Source: Campylobacteraceae bacterium
Lineage (GTDB): Bacteria; Campylobacterota; Campylobacteria; Campylobacterales; Arcobacteraceae
Direction: 5' to 3'
DNA length: 64,000 nucleotides
Assembly (NCBI GenBank): GCA_013373175.1
Contig: JABXII010000006.1
Coordinates: 1 to 64,000, forward strand
Shown here in pieces: positions 56,716-64,000 of the stretch (position 1 is the stretch's first letter; each line of letters starts with the position of its first letter). Position numbers and translations under genes: made by a program. The notes under the pieces were generated by a model, which was given only the letters and a program-made list of their open reading frames with translations, was not told the DNA's origin and did no database searches.

Positions 56716-57028
56716 TGTAGAAGTTAGAAGACTTCCTAAAAAAACTATTGTTATAATTGCAATCATGTCTATTGTTACTATTATAGGTTTTGCATTTATA
56801 ACATTTACAAAAAACCTAAAAATGGAAGAAGTATTAAGTACTCTTGGTCACAAAAATATTTCAGATATACAAGTAGTAAACAGAATGAGTGTTGAAGATA
56901 AAGAAACTAAAATTAAAAGTACTGTTTACAAAGTTACTTTTTTTGATAAGACTTTAAATAAAGAGTGTATTGGTTTTGTACATAGAAGCAACCATGGAAA
57001 ATATAGTAAAGATATAGACTGCAAATAA
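56705..57028 (+). CDS. Small single-span membrane protein of unknown function
   Basis: This protein of about 107 residues (from ATG at 56705; a GTG at 56693 is the alternative) has one membrane span (about 15-37) and a periplasmic-type domain of about 70 residues with two cysteines (NKECIGF and DIDCK) near the end. It overlaps the carbonic anhydrase gene and is followed 19 nt later by mqnE. No family recognised. Confidence 0.7.
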   Translation: MSHNVEVRRLPKKTIVIIAIMSIVTIIGFAFITFTKNLKMEEVLSTLGHKNISDIQVVNRMSVEDKETKIKSTVYKVTFFDKTLNKECIGFVHRSNHGKYSKDIDCK

Positions 57029-57047
57029 ATTAAACTAAGAAGAGATT

Positions 57048-58109
57048 ATGAGTGTTTTAGAGAAGATTAAAAATAAACAAAGACTTGAATATGAAGATGC
57101 GATAAAACTATATGATTTAGACCTTTTTGAATTAGCATCAATAGCAAACGATATAAGAAGAGAAAAACATGGAGATAAAACCTACTTTAATATAAATAGG
57201 CATATAAATCCAACAAATATTTGTAAAGATGTATGTCAATTCTGTGCATATAGTGCTAGTAGAAAAAATCCTAATCCATACACAATGCAACATGAAGAAA
57301 TTTTACAGACAGTTAAAAACTCATCTAAAAATGGTATTAAAGAAGTACATATTGTATCTGCACATAACCCTGATACAGGATTAGAGTGGTATTTAGATAT
57401 CTTTAAAAAGATAAAAAAAGATTTTCCAGATATTCATGTAAAAGCATTAACAGCAGCAGAAATACACTTTCTAGCACAAGAGTATGACTTAAGTTATGAG
57501 CAAATTATTGAAAAAATGATTGAAAGTGGTGTTGATTCAATGCCAGGTGGTGGAGCTGAAATCTTTGATGAAAAGGTTAGAAAAAGAATCTGTGGTGGAA
57601 AGGTTACTTCACAACAATGGCTTGATATTCACAGACTTTGGCATAAAGCAGGACATGAAAGTAATGCAACAATGTTATTTGGACATGTTGAATCAAGGGA
57701 ACATAGAATTGATCATATGTTAAGACTTAGAGACTTACAAGATGAAACAAATGGTTTTAATGCTTTTATTCCCCTTGTTTATCAAAAAGAGAATAACTAT
57801 CTAAAAGTAAAAGAGTTTTTAACAGGTCAAGAGATTTTAAAGACAATGGCTATTGCTAGAATCTTACTTGATAATATTCCTCATATTAAAGCTTATTGGG
57901 TAACATCAACTGTAAAACTAGCTCTTTTAGCTCAAGAGTTTGGAGCAAATGATTTAGATGGAACTATTGAAAAAGAATCAATTCAAAGTGCTGCAGGTGC
58001 AAAAAGTGCAAATGGTATGCCAATTGAAGAGTTTGTAGATTTAATCAAAAACTCTGGCTTTACACCAGTTGAAAGGGATTCTCTTTATAATGAGATAAAA
58101 GTTTGGTAA
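57048..58109 (+). CDS. mqnE: Aminodeoxyfutalosine synthase (radical SAM)
   Basis: This 353-residue radical SAM enzyme has the iron-sulfur cluster motif CxxxCxxC at Cys59, Cys63 and Cys66 (NICKDVCQFCAY), followed by GIKEVHIVSAHNP and GGGAEIFDEKVRKRICGGK. It makes 6-amino-6-deoxyfutalosine in the futalosine route to menaquinone, which Campylobacterota use in place of the classic Men pathway. The MqnC paralogue is possible, but the motifs fit MqnE better. It is the last gene of the bioF-carbonic anhydrase run. Confidence 0.93.
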   Translation: MSVLEKIKNKQRLEYEDAIKLYDLDLFELASIANDIRREKHGDKTYFNINRHINPTNICKDVCQFCAYSASRKNPNPYTMQHEEILQTVKNSSKNGIKEVHIVSAHNPDTGLEWYLDIFKKIKKDFPDIHVKALTAAEIHFLAQEYDLSYEQIIEKMIESGVDSMPGGGAEIFDEKVRKRICGGKVTSQQWLDIHRLWHKAGHESNATMLFGHVESREHRIDHMLRLRDLQDETNGFNAFIPLVYQKENNYLKVKEFLTGQEILKTMAIARILLDNIPHIKAYWVTSTVKLALLAQEFGANDLDGTIEKESIQSAAGAKSANGMPIEEFVDLIKNSGFTPVERDSLYNEIKVW

Positions 58110-58120
58110 CTTTTATTTCA

Positions 58121-59401
58121 TTAAAATATAGTTTTTTTATGATTAGTTTTTAACGCTTCATTCTCTTCTTGTAAATTTGTTACTAAATCTCTTAAATCAT
58201 TTATTCTTTTTTTATTATCTAAATCTTTTTTTATGAAATCATCTAACTCATCTTTTTTAGATTGTAACATCTCTTCCATAGCTTTCATAGCTTTTTCTTG
58301 TTTTTTGTTTACACTTTTTATAGTATTTAAAGCTTTATACATTTGATCAAACTGTTTACTCTTATCTTGTCTTGTCATAAGATTTACTTTGTCATACTCT
58401 AAATTATTTTTTTCATAAGCTTCTAATTGACTTAATAACTGTTTTCTTTTTGCCTCTATTTGCTGTGCTTTTGATTCTAAAGTAGAGTTAGCAGTAGTAA
58501 GGTCAATAACTCTTCTTGCAAGCTCTTCTTTTTCTTTATTTAAGCCAGCAATTGCTCTTTTGTATTGAGTTACTTGTTCTAAATATTTTTTAAAACTCTC
58601 TCTTTTTTTAAGCTCATCTTCTGTAACTAAAAAACTAACGCCTATATACTCTAAAATCTCCTTACTTGAAGAATCAAAAATAGGAATTATTTTTGTATTT
58701 ACAAAAAAAGTACTACCATCTTTTGCTTGGTTTTTTAAAGTTCCACTCCAGATTTTACCTGCTTGTATAGTTTCCCATAGATTTGCATAAAACTCTTTTG
58801 GAACTTGAGGATGTCTTATTAGTTTATAAGAGTTTTCAAGTAGTTCACTCTCTTCATATCCTGTAACAACACAAAAACCATCATTTACATATTTTATGTT
58901 CCCTTCTAAATCTGTTTTAGAAACAATTGCTTCTTGATTTAAAATATCTAAATAAGTTTGTAGCTCTTTCTTTTGATTTTCATAATTCTTTTTATAAAAA
59001 ACATCACTACATAATCTATTTAGTTTCTCATCAATTACAGTTAAATCTATTGGTTTTAGAATATAACTATCAATATGCAAAGAGATGGCTTTTAATAATT
59101 GTTCCGTTTCAGTTCTTGCAGTAATTAGCATTGAAGGAATATTGTTATCTATTTCTTTTATTTTTTCAAACATTTCAAGACCATCCATCTTTGGCATGTT
59201 TATATCACTAATCACTAAATCAAACTTTTGTTCATTGTTATATGCACTTTGGAAAGCTAAAAAACCATCTAGTCCATTTGCACATAATTCTACATTATCA
59301 AATTTTCTTTGTAAAAATTTTCCTAGCTTTTCCCTTGCTAAATCTTCATCTTCAACATATAGAATTTTTAAACTTCTCATTTCTTCTCTATTTTCAATCA
59401 T
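58121..59401 (-). CDS. Response regulator with Aer-type PAS domain and coiled coil
   Basis: This 426-residue protein has a receiver domain (about 8-130, YVEDEDLA and the phospho-acceptor Asp in VISDINMPKMDG), a PAS domain (about 150-262) and a long coiled coil (about 270-415). The PAS part has IRHPQVPKEFYANLWETI and GKIWSGTLKNQAKDG, close to the FAD-binding Aer-type PAS of aerotaxis receptors. No DNA-binding or enzyme domain is present. It is 25 nt downstream of the sensor kinase and may relay its signal. Confidence 0.88.
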   Translation of the reverse strand: MIENREEMRSLKILYVEDEDLAREKLGKFLQRKFDNVELCANGLDGFLAFQSAYNNEQKFDLVISDINMPKMDGLEMFEKIKEIDNNIPSMLITARTETEQLLKAISLHIDSYILKPIDLTVIDEKLNRLCSDVFYKKNYENQKKELQTYLDILNQEAIVSKTDLEGNIKYVNDGFCVVTGYEESELLENSYKLIRHPQVPKEFYANLWETIQAGKIWSGTLKNQAKDGSTFFVNTKIIPIFDSSSKEILEYIGVSFLVTEDELKKRESFKKYLEQVTQYKRAIAGLNKEKEELARRVIDLTTANSTLESKAQQIEAKRKQLLSQLEAYEKNNLEYDKVNLMTRQDKSKQFDQMYKALNTIKSVNKKQEKAMKAMEEMLQSKKDELDDFIKKDLDNKKRINDLRDLVTNLQEENEALKTNHKKTIF

Positions 59402-59426
59402 AATAAATCCTTTTTAAAAGATTTTG

Positions 59427-61292
59427 TTATATCTTTGCAATTAACTCTTCAGTTAATGGCTTCTTAACAAAATCAAATACTTCTGTTTTATACTTTTCTT
59501 CTAACTCATTTTCAGAAATAAATATCAATTTACCTTCAAAGTTTGCTACTAAGAACTCAATTTCATCTTTTGGTAAACTATCTATATCAACAATCATTTT
59601 CTCTTTTCTTTCTATAAAAGTTTTTAATTCATCAAAAGAGAAAGCCTGTAAAACTTTATAATTTTTATTTAACTCAATTACTAAATTAAAGAAAACTATA
59701 GGGTCATTATTTAAGACAATAATATCTTCTTTCGCTTGATTTGCATCATGTGACTTTTCATTATTTGCAGTAATTTCTAAAAGATTCATTCCCTCTAAAA
59801 GGTGTTTATTTTTTGGTAATACTAAAGTAAATCTTGAACCTTTATCAACTTCACTTTCAACAAATACATCACCTTCTAATAGTTTACTTAATTCTTTACA
59901 AATAGCTAATCCTAATCCAGTACCACCATATTTTCTAGTTGTACTTCCATCTACTTGTTTAAATCTATCAAAAATATGTTCTAATTTATCTTTTGATATT
60001 CCTATACCATCATCTTCAATAACAACTTTTATATTTGGGTCTTCATCTAAAACTAAAAATTTCACCTGCCCTTTTTCTGTAAATTTAACGGCATTACTTA
60101 GAAGATTTTTTACAATTTGACTGATTCTATCTTTATCACTAAAGATGTAATCTAATGAGTCATCTATATGGTATGTAAATTCAATGTTTCTTTCTTTCAC
60201 TTGTAGATTAAACATATCATATATGCTATCAGATAATTCTCTTATATCAAGTTTGTCATTATTTAAAATAATTTCACCAGCTTCAAGTTTAGAAAGGTCT
60301 AAAACGTCATTTATTAAAAATAGTAAGTCTTTACCACACTTATTTATAATCTCTAAGTTTTTAATATCTTTTTCGTTTAGAACACCTCTTTTATTTTTCA
60401 TCATTACATTACTAATTACATTAATAGAGTTTAGAGGTGTTTTTAATTCATGACTCATATTTGCCATAAAATCATCTTTTGATTTATTTGCATCTACTAG
60501 TTCTTTTTTCTGTTCTTCTAGTTTATTTTTTTGAATCTCTCTAATCATTGTTAGCTGTTGCATATTAATATATGCTTCATTGATTCTTTTTGACATTTTG
60601 TTAAATGTTCTAGCTAATGTATGTAACTCATTTTTTTCTGTACTTTCTAGCTTTATTTCAATTACTTCATGCTCAACAACATCAAATTTTTTAGTTGCAT
60701 CAATAATTTTATTAAGAGGTTTAATTAAATGTTTTGTTGAAAAGATTAAAAATAAAATTCCAAGTACAATCATACTTGCTAAAATATTTAAAAGAATTAA
60801 GAATATAGACTCTTCCATATTTTTATAAATCTCATTCTCTTCTATAAATAAAAAGATAAAATATTCTCTATTATTTATATTAAATCCAATACCATGTGTT
60901 AATAAATCATCAGAGAAAGTGTATTCTAAATTAGGTATTCTAATTATAGATTTTATATTTTCTATATCAGAAGAAACTATCCCATGAAGATAGATAAATC
61001 TTTGTTTGCTTTCGATAATTGAGATACCTGCAACATCTGTTGTTTCTTCTATGGCATTAGAAATATTATTTAATTCTTTAATATTTTTTTCTTTAATATT
61101 TTTTATCAAAATACTTTTATATACAGTTTCAATTTTTGTAAATACTTTTTCAATTTTCTTTTTCTCATTTTTATACTCAGTAAAAATTTGAAAAAGTACA
61201 AATATAAATACAAAAACAAAGTATGTAAGATATACTCTATTAAATAAATTTGAACCAATACTATTTCTAAATTTGTCAATAATGTTTAGCAT
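59427..61292 (-). CDS. Hybrid-type sensor histidine kinase with degenerate receiver-like end
   Basis: This 621-residue kinase has two membrane spans (about 18-36 and 163-187) around a periplasmic region, a HAMP segment (about 188-242), a coiled coil, HisKA with MSHELKTPLNSI near residue 280, a HATPase (NLLSNAVKFTEKG, DDGIGI, GGTGLGLAICKEL), and a C-terminal receiver-like tail (about 525-621). The tail keeps VDIDSLP and VKKPL but lacks a normal acidic pair (LNND only), so it may not be phosphorylated. It is divergent from the 61.4-kb kinase and sits upstream of the PAS response regulator. Confidence 0.88.
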   Translation of the reverse strand: MLNIIDKFRNSIGSNLFNRVYLTYFVFVFIFVLFQIFTEYKNEKKKIEKVFTKIETVYKSILIKNIKEKNIKELNNISNAIEETTDVAGISIIESKQRFIYLHGIVSSDIENIKSIIRIPNLEYTFSDDLLTHGIGFNINNREYFIFLFIEENEIYKNMEESIFLILLNILASMIVLGILFLIFSTKHLIKPLNKIIDATKKFDVVEHEVIEIKLESTEKNELHTLARTFNKMSKRINEAYINMQQLTMIREIQKNKLEEQKKELVDANKSKDDFMANMSHELKTPLNSINVISNVMMKNKRGVLNEKDIKNLEIINKCGKDLLFLINDVLDLSKLEAGEIILNNDKLDIRELSDSIYDMFNLQVKERNIEFTYHIDDSLDYIFSDKDRISQIVKNLLSNAVKFTEKGQVKFLVLDEDPNIKVVIEDDGIGISKDKLEHIFDRFKQVDGSTTRKYGGTGLGLAICKELSKLLEGDVFVESEVDKGSRFTLVLPKNKHLLEGMNLLEITANNEKSHDANQAKEDIIVLNNDPIVFFNLVIELNKNYKVLQAFSFDELKTFIERKEKMIVDIDSLPKDEIEFLVANFEGKLIFISENELEEKYKTEVFDFVKKPLTEELIAKI

Positions 61293-61380
61293 CTTCTTAA
61301 GAACATAAAGTTCAACTCCTTTGAAATATTAATAAAGTTATTATATATTTAAAAAATACTATTATAGTATCATTTTAGAA

Positions 61381-61386
61381 TATAAT
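61381..61386 (+). promoter_or_regulatory. -10 box of the 61.4-kb signalling gene
   Basis: A perfect TATAAT lies 30 nt before the ATG at 61416, with AAAGGA at 61404-61409 as the ribosome-binding site. The 61293-61415 region is a divergent promoter region for two signalling genes. Confidence 0.55.
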
Positions 61387-61415
61387 TTTAGATAATATGA
61401 AAAAAAGGATATATT

Positions 61416-62519
61416 ATGGAAAATAAATTTTCTGTTTTAATTTTAGATGATGTTCAAGATAATATATACTCATTAGAACTATTAATTGAAGATTTAGATA
61501 TAAATATTCACTCTGCATTAAATGCAAATGCTGCTATTAATATTCTTATGCAAGAGAGTATTGATTTAATACTTTGTGATATTCAAATGCCAGATATTGA
61601 TGGTTTTCAGTTTGTAGAATATATTAAAAGAATAGATAAATTAAAAGATATCCCAGTTATTTTTATTACAGGTATTTATGATAAAGATTTATATCAAAAG
61701 AAAGGTTATGATTTAGGAGCTATTGAATATATCTCAAAACCAATTGATGATGTTCTTTTAACTTCAAAATTAAAATCTTATATTGACCTTTTTAATAAAA
61801 ATAAACAAATAAGAACATCACTAGAAAAAGCAAATAAACTTGCTGTTCACAATACAAAAATGGCTAGTATTGGAGAAATGATAGGAGTGATTTCACACCA
61901 ACTAAAACAACCTTTAAATGTCTTATCAATTTATTGTGATGACATAAAGTTTGCTTACCAATACAATGAGTTAAACGATGAAATGGTTGATGAATTTTCT
62001 CAAAATACTAAAAAACAAATTCACTACATGAGAGATACAATTGATGGTTTTCTTAGTTTTTTTAATCCAGATAAAAATAAAAATAAATTTGAAATTAAAA
62101 AAGTTATTGAAAGTACACAAGAGTTACTTGGTTCTCAAATAAAAAAAGCAAATGTAGCCTTAGAAACTCAAATGCTCTCTAATTACACTTTAAGTGGTAT
62201 TGATATGGAGTTATCTCAGGTTTTAATTAATCTAATTACAAACTCAATACAAGCCTTTGAAGAAAAGAAAATTGAAAATAGAAAAATTGAAATTATTACT
62301 TTTTCAAAAGATGAAAAACATTATCTTATTATAAGTGATAATGCAGGTGGAATAGAAGAAGAAAATCTAGAAAAGATATTTGACCCATACTATACAACAA
62401 AAGAAGAAGGTACAGGTGTTGGGTTATATATGGTTAAATTAGTAATTAAAAATAGTTACAATGGTAACCTAAAAATAGAAAACTTTGAAAATGGAGTTAG
62501 GTTTATTATTCAGTTTTAA
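61416..62519 (+). CDS. Soluble receiver-histidine kinase hybrid
   Basis: This 367-residue protein has no membrane span. An N-terminal receiver (about 5-125, LDDVQDN, phospho-acceptor Asp in LCDIQMPDIDG, KPID) is followed by a phospho-acceptor histidine in ISHQLKQPLNVLS near residue 162 and a HATPase (NLITNSIQAFE, SDNAGG, GTGVGLYMVK). The receiver in front of the kinase suggests it is an intermediate in a relay, receiving phosphate from another kinase, perhaps the divergent one at 59427-61292 (inference). Confidence 0.9.
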   Translation: MENKFSVLILDDVQDNIYSLELLIEDLDINIHSALNANAAINILMQESIDLILCDIQMPDIDGFQFVEYIKRIDKLKDIPVIFITGIYDKDLYQKKGYDLGAIEYISKPIDDVLLTSKLKSYIDLFNKNKQIRTSLEKANKLAVHNTKMASIGEMIGVISHQLKQPLNVLSIYCDDIKFAYQYNELNDEMVDEFSQNTKKQIHYMRDTIDGFLSFFNPDKNKNKFEIKKVIESTQELLGSQIKKANVALETQMLSNYTLSGIDMELSQVLINLITNSIQAFEEKKIENRKIEIITFSKDEKHYLIISDNAGGIEEENLEKIFDPYYTTKEEGTGVGLYMVKLVIKNSYNGNLKIENFENGVRFIIQF

Positions 62520-62540
62520 TCAACTATTTTGGTTGATTAA
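62516..62540. terminator. Bidirectional terminator containing two stop codons
   Basis: A 9-bp stem (62516-62524 with 62532-62540) extends with one bulge to about 13 bp (62511-62544). The plus-strand stop (62517-62519) and the minus-strand stop (62524-62526) are both inside it. Confidence 0.75.
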
Positions 62541-64000
62541 ACTGTAGTATAAACTCTACTTCAATACCTGCTTCAGTTTTAACAAAATTAACAGGATAAT
62601 TAATATTTATAGAGTACATTTCATTATTTAGAACTTCTATTATTTTAAAGAATTCTAATGGAGATTGAATTAATATATTTACAAGATAATCAAAGCTTAC
62701 ATTTGTTTCTTTAGAACTAGATTTAAAGTTTACTCTAGCTTCTTTAGGAAATAGCATTTTTATTTGCTCTGTTACTGTTATAATAGACATAAACTCATTC
62801 TTTAAGTAAACATCTTTATACTCTTTAGTTCCTATTTGATTTTTATCTTTGAAGCCTTGTACATCAATAGTTGCTTTTAAAACAGGTTTTTTACTCTCTT
62901 TAAAAGTTATATTAACTTCTTCATACTCTTTTTGTAATTCTGGTTTAATTACTTTTATGAAGGTATCTTTATTTAACATATTAACATCAAGTAGTAATCT
63001 ATCATTGTCAACTGTTAATTCAGTTAAAACCATATCATAAGGAATTACTTCTAAAGCTTTTAGTACTTTAAATTCAAGCTTTGAATTTATCTCTATATGA
63101 TTTGGAAGAATAACCTTTCTTTTAATAGGTTTATTCACTACTTCAACAGGTTTTGATACTGTTTTTGAAACTGTTTTTTTATTTTCAAATCCTAGCCATT
63201 TTTTATATGGCAATACAAAAGCACTTGCAGAGAAAACTACAGCAAATATAGCTAAGGCTATAATAAAGTTTCTAAGATTATTTGTAGGTTTAGGTCTTGG
63301 TTTTATAAAACTCTTATAGGCATGTTTATCTTTTGATAATTCAAATAACTCTTCATCAACTGAAATAGGATGATAAGTTGTATCAATCATAAACTCATCA
63401 CTCATTTGTTGTATTTGTTCATTTGTAAGGATTTTAATATTATAAAGTAGAGAAATTCTTTCTATAAATATATTTTTGCTTTTTGAATAAAACTCTTCGA
63501 TTGTATTTTGAATAGCTTCATTTAATTCTAAAACATACACTTCATCAAAAAGTTTTTGTCCTAATACTTCATTTTCATAAAATTTACTCTTTTTAATATC
63601 ATCAAAAGCCGTTAAGTTAATCTTTTTATTAAATATAATCTCATTTTTTTCGTTTAAAACTACAAAAAATGCTTGGTCATTAAAAAGCAATGCAACTAAA
63701 TTATTATTGCAAGGGTTTTGTTCTATATGAAGATTTAAAACATGATAAGCAGAGAAAATATAATCTACTCCACATTTTTCAAAATAGTTTCTAGTTTCAA
63801 AAAGATTGTTTTTAGAAACAGCAATATTATAATCATCATTTAATACTGTGATTTCATAGTCCTTAGGTCTTGGACTTTTCTTTTTTAAAAGTATTGTATC
63901 ATCTGCAATTAACAAACTTGAAATATATGTATTATTTATCTCTGAAGCATGATGATTAAGTTTAGTAGCAATATCTCTTCCTAAGATATCATCTTTTGCA
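62524..64000 (-). CDS. Membrane protein of possible pilus/secretion assembly type, 5' end outside window
   Basis: The frame stays open to the right edge: 28 more residues precede the TTG at 63915, beginning AKDDILGRDIATKLNHH, so the true start lies outside. The visible part has a cytoplasmic N-terminal region (about 1-240), one membrane span (RNFIIALAIFAVVFSASAFVL) and a periplasmic C-terminal region of about 230 residues. That order resembles PilM/PilN or GspL fusion proteins of type IV pilus, type II secretion or competence systems. I am not sure of the family. It converges on the receiver-kinase gene. Confidence 0.65.
   Translation of the reverse strand, partial: AKDDILGRDIATKLNHHASEINNTYISSLLIADDTILLKKKSPRPKDYEITVLNDDYNIAVSKNNLFETRNYFEKCGVDYIFSAYHVLNLHIEQNPCNNNLVALLFNDQAFFVVLNEKNEIIFNKKINLTAFDDIKKSKFYENEVLGQKLFDEVYVLELNEAIQNTIEEFYSKSKNIFIERISLLYNIKILTNEQIQQMSDEFMIDTTYHPISVDEELFELSKDKHAYKSFIKPRPKPTNNLRNFIIALAIFAVVFSASAFVLPYKKWLGFENKKTVSKTVSKPVEVVNKPIKRKVILPNHIEINSKLEFKVLKALEVIPYDMVLTELTVDNDRLLLDVNMLNKDTFIKVIKPELQKEYEEVNITFKESKKPVLKATIDVQGFKDKNQIGTKEYKDVYLKNEFMSIITVTEQIKMLFPKEARVNFKSSSKETNVSFDYLVNILIQSPLEFFKIIEVLNNEMYSININYPVNFVKTEAGIEVEFILQFNQPK

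Overview
The window is about 64 kb of very AT-rich, gene-dense DNA. It reads as the chromosome of a member of the Campylobacterota (Epsilonproteobacteria), most likely an Arcobacter-type organism. The reasons are the very low GC content, the families encoded (futalosine-pathway MqnE, short TatA, a ModA-Mop-ModB-ModC cluster, Campylobacter-like FabI and PheA), and the order ctpA-purC-purS-purQ-periplasmic protein-plsC-crcB, which I remember from Campylobacter jejuni. I see no rRNA, tRNA, CRISPR array, insertion sequence or prophage. No gap between genes exceeds 300 bases; the longest, 54545-54729, is about 185.

Layout. 1-4400: the end of an unidentified gene, a two-component system whose kinase has an ABC-type substrate-binding sensor, and a DASS anion transporter. 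4554-8558: trxA, then alaS, a small membrane protein and an NlpC/P60 lipoprotein. 8565-11715: an operon of a ketopantoate-reductase-like enzyme and two transporters. 11811-14608: a Slam-like outer-membrane exporter translationally coupled to a FecR-domain protein with a TbpB-like C-terminal barrel. 14721-25814: maf, a tautomerase, the lysA-pheA-hisC-dxs block, the gap-pgk-tpiA-fabI operon, and nadD-rsfS. 25847-27806: tatA, argS and an unlisted 39-residue membrane protein. 27926-31122: a TonB siderophore receptor with a Fur-box-like site and its AraC regulator. 31174-36376: crcB, plsC, a periplasmic protein, purQSC and ctpA. 36489-38566: a YfgM-like anchored protein, a BamB-like lipoprotein and a small membrane protein.

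38576-64000: truD; a MazG-like/nucleoside deoxyribosyltransferase pair; a sensor kinase that seems to start at ATT; a PLD-nuclease/helicase fusion behind a DUF2237 gene; the molybdate operon modE-A-mop-B-C with a palindromic operator; a DUF502/AI-2E/pfkA/fbp operon; a KefB-type antiporter; a bioF-like gene, carbonic anhydrase and mqnE; three signalling proteins at 58121-62519; and a gene that runs off the right edge.

Points that stand out are: a class I fructose-bisphosphatase homologue that has lost both metal-binding motifs while sitting directly behind phosphofructokinase; the FecR/TbpB-like protein paired with a Slam homologue and preceded by a perfect 15-bp inverted repeat; the small membrane protein behind argS; the probable ATT start; and the YfgM/BamB-like pair in a phylum thought to have a reduced BAM complex. 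All functions are inferred from reading sequence; no database search was run.
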